Shown: positions 35,401-44,190 of the stretch, in pieces
Layout: every line of letters starts with the position of its first letter
Numbering within the stretch: the stretch's first letter is position 1
From: Bacteroides sp.
Lineage (GTDB): Bacteria; Bacteroidota; Bacteroidia; Bacteroidales; Muribaculaceae
DNA length: 55,027 nt
Direction of reading: 5' to 3'
NCBI GenBank assembly: GCA_014801945.1
Contig: JAAVDF010000030.1
Coordinates: 16,933-71,959 of the forward strand
Translations under genes and position numbers: made by a program
The notes under the pieces: generated by a model
Told to the model about the DNA's origin: nothing
The model's input: only the letters and a program-made list of their open reading frames with translations
Database searches by the model: none

Positions 35401-36779
35401 CGGTCACCTCCTTTCCTGATGTTGGTGTTTCCGCGTCCTAAGAGCCAAACGAGTGAGATTTCGGCCTTTGTCGGCCCGAAAAATCGCATCTTGTATTCTT
35501 TCTTGCGGTAATAATCGTTGTCAAACGGGAAATACTTTATGTAATTTCCACCCAGATAACCTAATCCTATCGAGAAGTCTATGTTGAGGTGTTTGCTTAT
35601 GGGGAGAGAGTAGCCATACTCGATTCCTGAGTTCACGAGACAGCGGTCCCAGAGTGTTCCGCCGGGCTGGCCTCCCATATATCCTGTACCACCCCACTCG
35701 AAGTCGAATGTAAGCACTCCGCAATACACACCTATGTGATGTCCCGTGAGAGGTTTTTCGGCTGCCTTGTGTCCGAACCACCATCTTGCACCGAGTTCAC
35801 CTCCATAGATGCGCCAGTAGCGGTGGCGCGAATTGCTGTCCCACCACCCGTACATCCAGTTGGCAAGCACGGAGAAACGTTTACCTAAGTAGAACTCTGC
35901 ACCGATATTGGGGACTGCTGCTATGTCGAAGAGCATATTGCTGCGGAGATCCATATAGAAAGGCTTCTTCGTCACAGCTCCGATTTCGATCGGACTTGCG
36001 GCTGTTTCTGCTGTCACAGTGTCATCGACAAGTGCTTCTTCGATCTCAATGACGGTTGGTTTTGGTGATGGAGGATCTATCTCCCGATGGATGCTCTTTT
36101 CATACTCCACATAGAGATATGAGTAGCGCAGTGCGGGAAAGAGCTGACGATACATGTAAGCGTAAGGGACACCGTCTTTCAGCGTTTTGATGCGGTTGAG
36201 CAGTGTGTTGCTTTCAGTTGTGGAGAGAGCGGAGGCGGTGACTGCCGGTTGCAGCAGTGCGAGCACCTCGTTCCGTGAAGGAACGTCACTGTCGGAAGTA
36301 ACCAGATTGTATAGTCCTCTCCAGTTTCGTCCGAGATACTCGAAATCGGTTATCGAATCCGGAAGTGTGATGTGTCTGGCGAAATAATCGAACAGGGCAT
36401 GGGCACGTTGCTCTGAGAGTTGGCGGTCGATCGCTTCCGATCCCTCAGGCGAGGCTGAACCTATGATCCGCAGGGTGCTGATGACAAATGTGGAATCCTG
36501 ACCGGATACCTTTTGCAGTTGATGGATCAGGTTATCGAGTCGTTCGCCATTACCGTCAAGACCGAGATCGAGACTGGATTGCGACAGGTGGAAGTGTATT
36601 TCTGTGGAGTCGGTGGCAATTTCCCTGTCTGAAGTAGAGGGTATAACGGGGCTGGCAGCCGAACCAATGACCGCCATAAGTAGCACAATAAAACAAGTCA
36701 ATCCTCGTAGTAGATTGGTATTCAGATCGTTACCGCCTAAATGGGGGGGGGTAAAACGACGAGGTGTTGTAGCTGTCAT
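35397..36779 (-). CDS. OmpA-like/DUF3575 outer membrane protein heading the pilus operon
   Basis: A 460-residue protein. The N-terminal half contains an OmpA-like stretch (LRIIGSASPEGSEAIDRQLS, SEQRAHALFDYFARH) that could contact peptidoglycan. The C-terminal half is a DUF3575-type beta-barrel (NIGAEFYLGKRFSVLANWMY, GYSLPISKHLNIDFSIGLGY). The usual order in such operons is barrel, DUF5119, then fimbrillins. Codons 10-13 contain a run of nine C residues (plus-strand G9 at 36743-36751). With eight or ten C the frame meets a stop within about five codons. A TTG farther down (before TCFIVLL) could be an alternative start that would place the tract in the leader. Confidence 0.8.
   Translation of the reverse strand: MTATTPRRFTPPHLGGNDLNTNLLRGLTCFIVLLMAVIGSAASPVIPSTSDREIATDSTEIHFHLSQSSLDLGLDGNGERLDNLIHQLQKVSGQDSTFVISTLRIIGSASPEGSEAIDRQLSEQRAHALFDYFARHITLPDSITDFEYLGRNWRGLYNLVTSDSDVPSRNEVLALLQPAVTASALSTTESNTLLNRIKTLKDGVPYAYMYRQLFPALRYSYLYVEYEKSIHREIDPPSPKPTVIEIEEALVDDTVTAETAASPIEIGAVTKKPFYMDLRSNMLFDIAAVPNIGAEFYLGKRFSVLANWMYGWWDSNSRHRYWRIYGGELGARWWFGHKAAEKPLTGHHIGVYCGVLTFDFEWGGTGYMGGQPGGTLWDRCLVNSGIEYGYSLPISKHLNIDFSIGLGYLGGNYIKYFPFDNDYYRKKEYKMRFFGPTKAEISLVWLLGRGNTNIRKGGDR
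36743..36751 (-). repeat. C9 homopolymer in the first pilus-operon gene
   Basis: Nine consecutive C on the coding strand spanning codons ACC CCC CCC CAT. This is a classic slipped-strand mispairing site. C8 yields TAG and C10 yields TAA almost at once, so the gene would be off in both altered states. Confidence 0.85.
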
Positions 36780-36895
36780 ACGGCGCGGACATAGATTAGT
36801 TAAAATTTTACTACCAAAGTAGGATAATAGTTGGTTTAGAGATAGTTAATCGGATAAAACAATGGTTAGATTTAATAAATCAGGGGAGAATACGA

Positions 36896-36973
36896 TTAGC
36901 CCATGATCAGATGAGAAATTAGGTTATGACCCGGTGTTATATAGTGATTTGATAGACCATAATTGTCCTTCAT
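36896..36973 (-). other. Possible 25-codon leader ORF of the pilus operon
   Basis: An ATG at 36973 preceded by GGAGAA opens a 25-codon frame ending in TAA at 36896, inside the predicted long leader. It could be a leader peptide that tunes expression, or chance. There are no homologues I can name. Confidence 0.25.
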
Positions 36974-37012
36974 TTCTCCGGAAAGAGGTATTTGATTCTT
37001 CTTAATTATATG

Positions 37013-37044
37013 CAAAGTTAGCTATTTATATGATTAATTGCAAA
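37013..37044 (-). promoter_or_regulatory. Promoter of the pilus operon
   Basis: TTTG (37041-37044), exactly 20 nt, then TAACTTTG (37013-37020) on the minus strand. The predicted start near 37006 leaves a leader of about 227 nt before the OmpA/DUF3575 ATG. The rest of 37045-37218 shows no supportable gene. Confidence 0.8.
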
Positions 37045-37214
37045 ATAAATCTAAAAAAAGTAGGATGAAAAAAATAAAAAGATCGGTAAAATAATAATCG
37101 TACTTAAAGTGGATAAAGGTTGTAACGATGCTTTTAGGCGTAAAAAGATTCATAGTGGTGCCCCACTGTTGGATTTGTGTTCTGTATGGATTGAGAATGG
37201 GTGACTGTGTCAAA

Positions 37215-37262
37215 ATTCAAACGGCTGTAGGGCCAGCACTTGTGCAGGCTCTACAGCCGTTT
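37215..37262 (-). terminator. Terminator of the ilv operon
   Basis: A 12-bp perfect outer stem (37219-37230 with 37251-37262) with an inner hairpin (GCAC/GTGC) is followed on the minus strand by TTTGAATTTTG. It lies 88 bp after the ilvC stop. Confidence 0.75.
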
Positions 37263-37349
37263 ATTAATTCGATGCGGCCTCTTGAGGCGGCTGTGCCGTC
37301 TGGCGGAGTCGGCAAAGAATCTATCTGCCCTTATTGGTAGGGCTGCTTA

Positions 37350-38393
37350 TTATGCGTTTTCGGGACGGAGAGTGCGGACAGTTGCACCTGCACGCCACAT
37401 CTCGCTCTCGCGGAGTGCCTTGAGTTCTTCCTCAAGCTTTTCACGGTAGTCGGGCTGAGTATTGGAGTCGATCGAACGCTGAGCCTCGTTACCGCTCTTC
37501 ACGCTCTCGTAGAGCTGATAAACGACGGGCTTGATGGCATCATGGAACGGGCCCATCCAGTCGAGCGCGCCGCGCTGTGCGGTGGTCGAGCAGTTTGCAT
37601 ACATCCAGTCCATACCCTTTGCTGCGAAGAGGGGCATGAGTGACTGGGTGAGTTCCTCTACGGTCTCGTTGAATGCTTCGGAGGGAGTGTGGCCGTTTTC
37701 ACGGAGCACTTCATACTGTGCGAGGAGCAGACCTTGGATCGCACCCATGAGCGAACCGCGCTCGCCGGTGAGGTCGCTGACTGCTTCGCGCTGGAAAGTG
37801 GTCTCGAAGAGATAGCCTGAACCGATGCCGATACCGAGGGCGAGTGTACGTTCGAGCGCACGGCCGGTTGCGTCCTGATATACTGCGAAGCTTGAGTTTG
37901 TTCCCTTACCCTCCTTGAAGAGGATGCGGAGCATTGTGCCTGAACCCTTGGGGGCAACCATGATCACATCGACATCAGCAGGGGGGACAACGCCTGTGCG
38001 GTCGCTCCAGTTGATGGCGAAACCGTGGCTGAAATAGAGAGCCTTGCCGGGGGTGAGGTGCTTCTTGATCGTGGGCCACTGTGAGATCACGGCGGCATCA
38101 CTGAGCAGACACATGATGACTGTGCCACGCTTGCAGGCTTCCTCGATTGAGAACAGAGTCTCGCCGGGAACCCAGCCGTCGGCCACTGCCTTGTCGTAAG
38201 TCTTGCCTTCGCGCTGACCGACGATCACGTTGAAACCGTTGTCACGGAGGTCGAGACCCTGACCGGGACCCTGAACACCATAACCGATTACGGCGATGGT
38301 TTCATCTTTGAGTACTTCGCGGGCTTTTTCGAGGGGGAATTCTTCGCGGGTGATGACGGTTTCTTCAACGCCACCGAAATTTAATTTTGCCAT
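37350..38393 (-). CDS. ilvC: Ketol-acid reductoisomerase
   Basis: A 347-residue class I enzyme that converts acetolactate or acetohydroxybutyrate to the dihydroxy acids of valine and isoleucine synthesis with NADPH and Mg2+. The N-terminal Rossmann motif reads VIGYGVQGPGQGLDLRDNG (near residue 35). The knotted C-terminal domain includes DLTGERGSLMGAIQG near 220 and NCSTTAQRGALDW, which carry metal and substrate residues. It is the last gene of the operon, 83 bp after the thioesterase gene. Confidence 0.96.
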   Translation of the reverse strand: MAKLNFGGVEETVITREEFPLEKAREVLKDETIAVIGYGVQGPGQGLDLRDNGFNVIVGQREGKTYDKAVADGWVPGETLFSIEEACKRGTVIMCLLSDAAVISQWPTIKKHLTPGKALYFSHGFAINWSDRTGVVPPADVDVIMVAPKGSGTMLRILFKEGKGTNSSFAVYQDATGRALERTLALGIGIGSGYLFETTFQREAVSDLTGERGSLMGAIQGLLLAQYEVLRENGHTPSEAFNETVEELTQSLMPLFAAKGMDWMYANCSTTAQRGALDWMGPFHDAIKPVVYQLYESVKSGNEAQRSIDSNTQPDYREKLEEELKALRESEMWRAGATVRTLRPENA

Positions 38394-38476
38394 AAATTGT
38401 CAGTTTTTTAATTTATTTCTTGTTCGTTTTCTGATGTTAACTTGTGTAAGGTTGCAGGGAGATGCGTCCCCGGTTG

Positions 38477-39223
38477 TCAGCGGGTCTCGAAGCGGATGCG
38501 GGCGAGACAGCAGGGGGTCGAGTTGACCTCGATGGCCACATCGCTTATCTCCGGACTCCCCTCGTGTGGGGCGGAGACCACGTGTGCCTCCTCGTCATAA
38601 TGCGCCTCATGCTTGAACGCCACCTCGAAACGCGATGGGCGCATGGCCTCGTAGTGGTCGAGCGTCCACATGTCCGTGATCAGGTCTATGTAGCGACGGG
38701 TGGTGACGTGCCGGTTCACATCGATGTCCGAGACGGCGAAGCGGTAACTGTGTTCGCGCTCAGGATTGGTCACCGGCATGAGCTTTCCGCCTTTTTCGCC
38801 TTCGAAACAGCGGTCGGTCACGATGTCGAGCCCCTCCCAGATGGGAGTCAGATCGCCGGGACGGCGGGTGGTCATGTTGACAGCCATCCATGTTGAGTGA
38901 GCGCGCATGATCACGCGCCCCGACTCTGCGTCGGTCATCTCGAAATCGCGTTCCGAGAATAGGCGGCTCGTACTTTCGACCCATGTCGAGAGCCGGTAAG
39001 TGCGGTTGACTGTCGGAACTTCCGGCATGTCGATGGTCAGACGGCTCAACACCCATGAGATCCCCTCACGGATCATACGGTCAAAGCCTATGCCGATGAG
39101 GTTGGCATGGCAGGTAGCAGTGTCGATGAGTGTGGTGACCAGACGCGAGAGTGGCATCTCGCGCTGGGCGTTGACTTCGGACGCCGTGAGGAAAAATTCG
39201 TTTGTAAATACCTTCTGTATCAT
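38477..39223 (-). CDS. Acyl-ACP thioesterase (FatA/FatB family)
   Basis: A 248-residue double-hotdog acyl-ACP thioesterase, which would release fatty acids from acyl carrier protein. The first hotdog carries SRLVTTLIDTATCHANLIGI (near residue 25) and WVLSRLTIDM. The second carries SDIDVNRHVTTRRYIDLITD (near 165), where the Asn/His pair is typical of the active site. It is embedded between ilvN and ilvC, 19 bp after ilvN, a placement seen in other Bacteroidales. This may link branched-chain precursor supply to fatty-acid release; that link is inference. Confidence 0.88.
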   Translation of the reverse strand: MIQKVFTNEFFLTASEVNAQREMPLSRLVTTLIDTATCHANLIGIGFDRMIREGISWVLSRLTIDMPEVPTVNRTYRLSTWVESTSRLFSERDFEMTDAESGRVIMRAHSTWMAVNMTTRRPGDLTPIWEGLDIVTDRCFEGEKGGKLMPVTNPEREHSYRFAVSDIDVNRHVTTRRYIDLITDMWTLDHYEAMRPSRFEVAFKHEAHYDEEAHVVSAPHEGSPEISDVAIEVNSTPCCLARIRFETR

Positions 39224-39242
39224 TTGCCGGAGTGATGGTTGT

Positions 39243-39794
39243 TTACCTCTTCTCTGATTGCTGGCGACGCAGCTCCTGCTCTTCGAGATAGTGGGTGAAA
39301 TGTTCGGTCGGCGATTTCGTCACGCAGATGCGTCCCGAACGTATGAACTGGAGTATTCCGTACTTGGCCAGCAGTTCGTAGAGAGCCTGCGTCTCGCTCT
39401 CGTGGCCGGTCTTTTCAAGTATGGTGTAGTCACGCGTCAGCTCAAGGATGCGCGCGTTGTGGACGCGTATGATGCGTTCGAAGTCCTTCTCGTCGAGTAG
39501 CTTCTGCGTTGGCACTTTGTAGAGGGCCACTTCCTGATACACTATCTCGTCATCAGTGAAATAGTAAGCGCGGAGCACGTCGATGCAGCGTTCGATCTGT
39601 TTGATCACCTTCTCTATCGTTGCCTGATCGGACGTACACGTGAAGTTCATCTTGTGTATGCCGGGGAGCGAGCTTGAGCTTGACGAGACACTTTCAAGGT
39701 TAAGGCCGCGACGCGTGAAGATGATGGATATGCGGTTGAGAAGTCCGACTTGGTTCTCGGTAAATACCGAAATCGTAAAGAGTTTCTTGTCCAT
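39243..39794 (-). CDS. ilvN: Acetolactate synthase small (regulatory) subunit
   Basis: A 183-residue regulatory subunit of acetohydroxyacid synthase. The N-terminal ACT domain (about residues 5-80: ISVFTENQVGLLNRISIIFT, RGLNLESVS) binds valine for feedback inhibition. A second domain follows (about 85-165), with an unusually charged tail ending EEQELRRQQSEKR. It lies 21 bp after ilvB. Confidence 0.94.
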   Translation of the reverse strand: MDKKLFTISVFTENQVGLLNRISIIFTRRGLNLESVSSSSSSLPGIHKMNFTCTSDQATIEKVIKQIERCIDVLRAYYFTDDEIVYQEVALYKVPTQKLLDEKDFERIIRVHNARILELTRDYTILEKTGHESETQALYELLAKYGILQFIRSGRICVTKSPTEHFTHYLEEQELRRQQSEKR

Positions 39795-39815
39795 TATGTC
39801 CTTATGTGTCTTGAC

Positions 39816-41540
39816 TTAACCCTGATACTTAGTAGTAGGATTGATGAGTATATCGTTGACGGCCGCTCCGGGGACGATCATGGGGAACACCATATCTTCC
39901 GGATCGATGTTGACATCGAGCAGGTATGCTCCCTCATGAGCCATCATGCGGCCGATAGCCCCGTCGAGTTCCGACCGGCTTGCCACGCGTTCGGCCTTGA
40001 TGTCGTAAGCCTTGGCTATGGTCACAAAGTCGGGATTGATCATCGGGGTGGCTGAGAAGCGGTTGTTGTAGAACATCGACTGCCACTGACGGACATTGCC
40101 GAGGAAATCATTGTTCAGGATGATCACCTTTACGGCGACGTTGTAGGCGAGTATTGTTCCGAGTTCCTGCATGGTCATCTGGAAACCTCCGTCGCCCATG
40201 AAGGCAAACACCTCGCGCTCCGGACAGGCTATCTTTGCTCCGATCGCTGCCGGAAGGCAGAAGCCCATCGTGCCGAGACCTCCCGATGTGATCATGCTCT
40301 TCGGAAGAGTATATTTGAAATAGCGGGCAGCCATCATCTGGTTCTGACCCACGTCGGTGACAAGTATGCCGCTGTTGCCGGAAGCTTCGGAGATCTTGCG
40401 TATCACCTCGCCCATGCGCATGGCTCCTTCGGGGGCTATGTCATCGGGGTCAAGCTCTCGTTTCATCACCTCCTCGCGCTCCACTTCCTCCGGCCTGTCG
40501 AACGATGCGAGCCATTCCGTGTGCTTGCTTTTGTTGACGAGTGGCAGGAGTGCTTTGAGTGCCTTCTTTGCGTCGGCATGGATTGAGATGGCGGCTTTGA
40601 CGTTCTTGTTGAACTCAGCGCGGTCAATATCTATATGTATGATTTTAGCCTGCGGTGCATATTTGCTCACCACACCTGTCACGCGGTCATCGAAACGGAG
40701 TCCTACGCCGAGGATCACGTCCGCGCGGTTGGTGTTGATGTTCGGACCGATGTTGCCGTGCATACCGACCATACCTTTGTTGAGCGGATGGTCCGACGGG
40801 ATGTCCGACAGGCCGAGGAGGGTAGTGGTGACCGGCAGATCGGCCTTCTCGGCGAGGGCTATGAGTTCAGGCTCTGCGTCGGCGAGCATCACTCCGTGGC
40901 CGGCGATGATCATCGGACACTCGGCACGGTTCAGCATGGAGGCTGCTGCAAGCACGTCGCCGGGCAGCATCTCAGGATCGGGATTATAGCTGCGGATATA
41001 ATCGGTCTTCTTGTAATCCCATTCGAGAGTGCCCACCTGAGCGTCGCGGGTGACGTCGAGCACCACCGGACCGGGACGCCCTGTTGAGGCGATGTAGAAT
41101 GCACGGGCAATAGCCCAAGGTATCTCTTCGGGAGTACGGATCTGATAGGCCCATTTGGTGATCGGGAGTGTGATACCCATCACGTCGGTTTCCTGAAAAG
41201 CGTCAGAACCGAGTGAGCTGACGGCTACCTGACCCGTGATCACCACGAGCGGGGTGCAGTCGATGTTGGCATCCGCTACGCCGGTGATGATATTGGTGGC
41301 GGCGGGGCCGGAGGTGACTGTGACTACACCGACTTTGCCCGAAACGCGCGCATAGCCTTGAGCTGCATGGACAGCTCCCTGTTCATGGCGCGTCAGGATA
41401 TGGTTGAGACGGTCGGTGAAATCGAAAAGTTTATCGTAGAAAGGCATGATCTGTCCGCCCGGATAGCCGAAGATCGTATCTACGCCCTCGGCTAAAAGTG
41501 CGCGGCAGATTGCCTCTGATCCTGTGATTCGTTCACTCAT
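39816..41540 (-). CDS. ilvB: Acetolactate synthase large (catalytic) subunit
   Basis: A 574-residue ThDP-dependent enzyme that condenses two pyruvates, or pyruvate and 2-ketobutyrate. It contains IFGYPGGQIMPFYD (near residue 22, with the catalytic glutamate region shortly after in RHEQGAVHAAQGYAR), and the ThDP motif GDGGFQMTMQELGTI through NNDFLGNVRQWQ. The start at 41540 (MSERITG) is preferred over an in-frame upstream start at 41609 that would overlap ilvD. It is second in the operon. Confidence 0.96.
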   Translation of the reverse strand: MSERITGSEAICRALLAEGVDTIFGYPGGQIMPFYDKLFDFTDRLNHILTRHEQGAVHAAQGYARVSGKVGVVTVTSGPAATNIITGVADANIDCTPLVVITGQVAVSSLGSDAFQETDVMGITLPITKWAYQIRTPEEIPWAIARAFYIASTGRPGPVVLDVTRDAQVGTLEWDYKKTDYIRSYNPDPEMLPGDVLAAASMLNRAECPMIIAGHGVMLADAEPELIALAEKADLPVTTTLLGLSDIPSDHPLNKGMVGMHGNIGPNINTNRADVILGVGLRFDDRVTGVVSKYAPQAKIIHIDIDRAEFNKNVKAAISIHADAKKALKALLPLVNKSKHTEWLASFDRPEEVEREEVMKRELDPDDIAPEGAMRMGEVIRKISEASGNSGILVTDVGQNQMMAARYFKYTLPKSMITSGGLGTMGFCLPAAIGAKIACPEREVFAFMGDGGFQMTMQELGTILAYNVAVKVIILNNDFLGNVRQWQSMFYNNRFSATPMINPDFVTIAKAYDIKAERVASRSELDGAIGRMMAHEGAYLLDVNIDPEDMVFPMIVPGAAVNDILINPTTKYQG

Positions 41541-41586
41541 ATAAATAGTTTGTACGAGTTGCAGTTTTGATTTCTGTGTATATTGT

Positions 41587-43419
41587 TCAGTCATCGAGAT
41601 GACGTACACCGCCCTTGTCGGCGGATGTCACCATAGATGCGTAGGCGCGCAGTGCCTGTGACACCTTGCGGTCACGGTCGCGCGGAGTGAAAGCCTTGTT
41701 GCCGAGGGCTTCCTCCTCCTTGCGTCGCTCGGCGAGTTCCTCATCGGAAAGCCGCACGTTGATGCTGCGCGCAGGGATATCGATTTCAATTATGTCACCA
41801 TCCTTCACCAGACCGATGTTGCCACCGTTGGCTGCTTCGGGTGATATGTGGCCGATTGAGAGTCCCGATGTTCCTCCGGAGAAGCGTCCGTCAGTGATAA
41901 GCGCACACTCTTTGCCGAGGTGCTTGCTCTTGATGTAGGAAGTGGGGTAGAGCATTTCCTGCATACCCGGTCCACCCTTGGGACCTTCGTAGGTGATCAC
42001 GACGACATCACCGCTTTTCACCTTGTCGCGGAGGATGCCATCCACTGCGGCTTCCTGCGAGGTGAACACTTTGGCCGGACCGCTGAAACGGAAGATGCTT
42101 TCATCTACGCCGGCTGTCTTGACGACGCAGCCGTCCTGCGCGATATTGCCTTTGAGCACTGCGAGGCCGCCGTCCTTGACGTATGCATGGTCCATGTCGC
42201 GGATGCATCCTTTCTCGCGGTCAGTGTCAAGCTCCGAGTAGTAGCTCATCTGCTTACCGAGTTCGGTGGTACGCCTCATTCCGGGTGCGCTCTTCCAGAG
42301 CTCGTCGGCATGATCGTCGAATTTCTTTCCGCCGACTGCATAATGGTCGATAGCTTCTCCGAGAGTCATTCCATCGACGCGTTTCACCTTGGGATCAACG
42401 AGACCTGCGTCGGCAAGGATCTTCATGATCGAGAGGATGCCTCCGGCGCGGTTCACGTCCTGAATATGATAGTGGGAATTGGGTGCGACCTTACAGAGTA
42501 CCGGAGTGTGGCGCGAGAGGGCGTCGATATCATCCATCGTGAAGTCCGCACCGGCCTCATGAGCCACGGCGAGAAGATGGAGTACGGTGTTGGTCGAGCC
42601 GCCCATGGCGATGTCGAGCGTCATGGCGTTGAGCATGGCCTGACGGGTAGCTATGTTGCGGGGCAACACGCTTTCGTCTCCGTCGCGGTAGTAGGCGTAT
42701 GTGTTGCGGACAATCATCTCGGCTGCTTTCTTGAAAAGCTGGAGACGGTTGATATGCGTGGCGACGATAGTTCCGTTGCCGGGAAGTGCGAGACCGATAG
42801 CCTCGTTGAGTGAGTTCATTGAGTTGGCGGTGAACATGCCTGAGCATGATCCGCACGTCGGACAGCCTTTCTGTTCGAGCTCGGTGACTTCAGCGTCGCT
42901 CACGCTTTCGTCGGCCGCATCGATCATGATGTCGATGAGATCCACGGCGCGTCCGTTGACCTCTCCGGCTTCCATCGGGCCGCCGGAGACGAATATGGCG
43001 GGAATGTTGAGGCGCATTGCTGCCATCAGCATACCGGGAGTGACTTTGTCGCAGTTCGAGATGCAGACCATTGCGTCAGCCTTGTGGGCATTGACCATGT
43101 ACTCGATTGAGTCCGCGATCATGTCGCGCGAGGGGAGCGAGTAAAGCATTCCGTCGTGACCCATCGCTATTCCGTCGTCAATGGCTATGGTGTTGAATTC
43201 CGCTGCGAAGCATCCCTGCTTCTCAATTTCGTTCTTTACTATCTGACCGACCTCGTGGAGATGGGTATGGCCGGGGACAAACTGCGTGAAAGAGTTGACA
43301 ATTGCTATGATGGGCTTACCGAATTGCTCTTCCTTCATACCGTTTGCTCGCCATAAGGCGCGGGCGCCTGCCATGCGGCGACCTCCGGTGCTTGTTGCGC
43401 TTTTCAATGGGAAACTCAT
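41587..43419 (-). CDS. ilvD: Dihydroxy-acid dehydratase
   Basis: A 610-residue iron-sulfur enzyme that dehydrates dihydroxy acids to 2-keto acids, the penultimate step of valine and isoleucine synthesis. Cluster cysteine regions appear as [12 protein letters not shown] near residue 122 and [18 protein letters not shown] near 193. The C-terminal part has [20 protein letters not shown]. It is the first gene of the ilv operon, with a perfect promoter 32 nt or so upstream. No leader-peptide attenuator is visible in the short leader. Confidence 0.96.
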   Translation of the reverse strand: MSFPLKSATSTGGRRMAGARALWRANGMKEEQFGKPIIAIVNSFTQFVPGHTHLHEVGQIVKNEIEKQGCFAAEFNTIAIDDGIAMGHDGMLYSLPSRDMIADSIEYMVNAHKADAMVCISNCDKVTPGMLMAAMRLNIPAIFVSGGPMEAGEVNGRAVDLIDIMIDAADESVSDAEVTELEQKGCPTCGSCSGMFTANSMNSLNEAIGLALPGNGTIVATHINRLQLFKKAAEMIVRNTYAYYRDGDESVLPRNIATRQAMLNAMTLDIAMGGSTNTVLHLLAVAHEAGADFTMDDIDALSRHTPVLCKVAPNSHYHIQDVNRAGGILSIMKILADAGLVDPKVKRVDGMTLGEAIDHYAVGGKKFDDHADELWKSAPGMRRTTELGKQMSYYSELDTDREKGCIRDMDHAYVKDGGLAVLKGNIAQDGCVVKTAGVDESIFRFSGPAKVFTSQEAAVDGILRDKVKSGDVVVITYEGPKGGPGMQEMLYPTSYIKSKHLGKECALITDGRFSGGTSGLSIGHISPEAANGGNIGLVKDGDIIEIDIPARSINVRLSDEELAERRKEEEALGNKAFTPRDRDRKVSQALRAYASMVTSADKGGVRHLDD

Positions 43420-43456
43420 GTCTGTTGCGAACCTATGAATTTGTTAAAGTTATTCG

Positions 43457-43488
43457 CAAAAATACGATAATATGTTGTAAAACACAAA
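43457..43488 (-). promoter_or_regulatory. Promoter of the ilv operon
   Basis: TTTG (43485-43488), 20 nt, TATTTTTG (43457-43464) on the minus strand. The predicted leader is only about 32 nt, which leaves little room for attenuation. Confidence 0.8.
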
Positions 43489-43591
43489 TTTTGACTGAAT
43501 ATTTTAGCAATCTTTACTTTTATGCGTGAAATAATCGTCAGAACTGCACGCGCTGGGCATCAGTGTGCATGATTACGCAGCGTTTGGGATA

Positions 43592-43630
43592 TAAAAAAAG
43601 TATCACCGGTCGGTGATACCGGTGATACTT
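43592..43630 (-). terminator. Terminator of the tRNA-Glu/rpsT operon
   Basis: A 12-bp perfect stem (43598-43609 with 43619-43630, 9-nt loop) is followed on the minus strand by seven T. It directly follows the downstream tRNA-Glu. Confidence 0.88.
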
Positions 43631-43632
43631 TG

Positions 43633-43704
43633 TAGCCCATAGGAGAATCGAACTCCTCTTTCAAGAATGAAAATCTTGCGTCCTAGCCGATAGACGAATG
43701 GGCC
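43633..43704 (-). tRNA. tRNA-Glu (TTC), downstream copy
   Basis: The cloverleaf has anticodon loop TTTTCAT between CAAGA and TCTTG, giving anticodon TTC. The acceptor GGCCCAT pairs with ATGGGCT, and the T arm is GGAGT-TCGATT-CTCC-like. It is identical in sequence to the copy at 44057-44128. Confidence 0.95.
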
Positions 43705-43755
43705 ATTCCTTAACCAAGATAGCTTGTCGGAAAAATCTTCAAGAAGCCTTCCGTA

Positions 43756-44013
43756 TTAAGCGGCGAGCTTTGCGATATGATGAGCAAGCTTGCTCTTGAG
43801 GTTAGCGGCTTTGTTCTTAGAGATTGACTTCTTTGAGGCAAGACGGTCAAGCATTGCACCTACCTTGCGGAATGCTGCTTCTGCTTCAGCCTTGTCTGTG
43901 AGCTTGCGAAGATTGCGAACGGCGTTGCGTGCAGTCTTTGCATAGTAACGGTTGCGAAGTCTGCGTGATTCGGTCTGACGAATTCTCTTAAGTGATGATT
44001 TATGATTTGCCAT
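43756..44013 (-). CDS. rpsT: 30S ribosomal protein S20
   Basis: An 85-residue basic, all-helical small-subunit protein that binds 16S rRNA early in assembly. It shows the family start [20 protein letters not shown] and a C-terminal part with [20 protein letters not shown]. It is located between two identical tRNA-Glu genes on the same strand (51 bp and 43 bp away), so it is probably transcribed with them from the promoter at 44145-44176 and released by tRNA processing. Confidence 0.96.
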   Translation of the reverse strand: MANHKSSLKRIRQTESRRLRNRYYAKTARNAVRNLRKLTDKAEAEAAFRKVGAMLDRLASKKSISKNKAANLKSKLAHHIAKLAA

Positions 44014-44056
44014 CGGTTAATTTTAATGTCTTTTGTTCTTGATTAAGTCTTGTTTG

Positions 44057-44128
44057 TAGCCCATAGGAGAATCGAACTCCTCTTTCAAGAATGAAAATCT
44101 TGCGTCCTAGCCGATAGACGAATGGGCC
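44057..44128 (-). tRNA. tRNA-Glu (TTC), upstream copy
   Basis: Sequence is identical to the copy at 43633-43704; the anticodon is TTC. It is first in the tRNA-Glu/rpsT/tRNA-Glu unit, 17 nt after the promoter -7 box. Confidence 0.95.
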
Positions 44129-44144
44129 TTCCCAAAAGCGATTG

Positions 44145-44176
44145 CAAAGTTAAGTACTAATTTTGATTCTCGCAAA
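44145..44176 (-). promoter_or_regulatory. Promoter of the tRNA-Glu/rpsT operon
   Basis: TTTG (44173-44176), 20 nt, TAACTTTG (44145-44152) on the minus strand. It is divergent from the promoter at 44191-44222. Confidence 0.85.
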
Positions 44177-44190
44177 TTTTTTAAGAAATT

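Noticed and set aside
36780-37218. Invertible promoter for the pilus operon
   Set aside because: I looked for inverted repeats flanking the promoter, as in known Bacteroidales invertons, and found no convincing pair; the C9 tract is the better candidate switch.
37128-37340. 70-codon plus-strand frame between the pilus and ilv operons
   Set aside because: It runs through the ilv terminator hairpin and has no recognisable features.
41920-42813. 297-codon open frame on the plus strand inside ilvD
   Set aside because: It lies fully antisense to ilvD, which shows all family motifs; there is no promoter or domain for the antisense frame.
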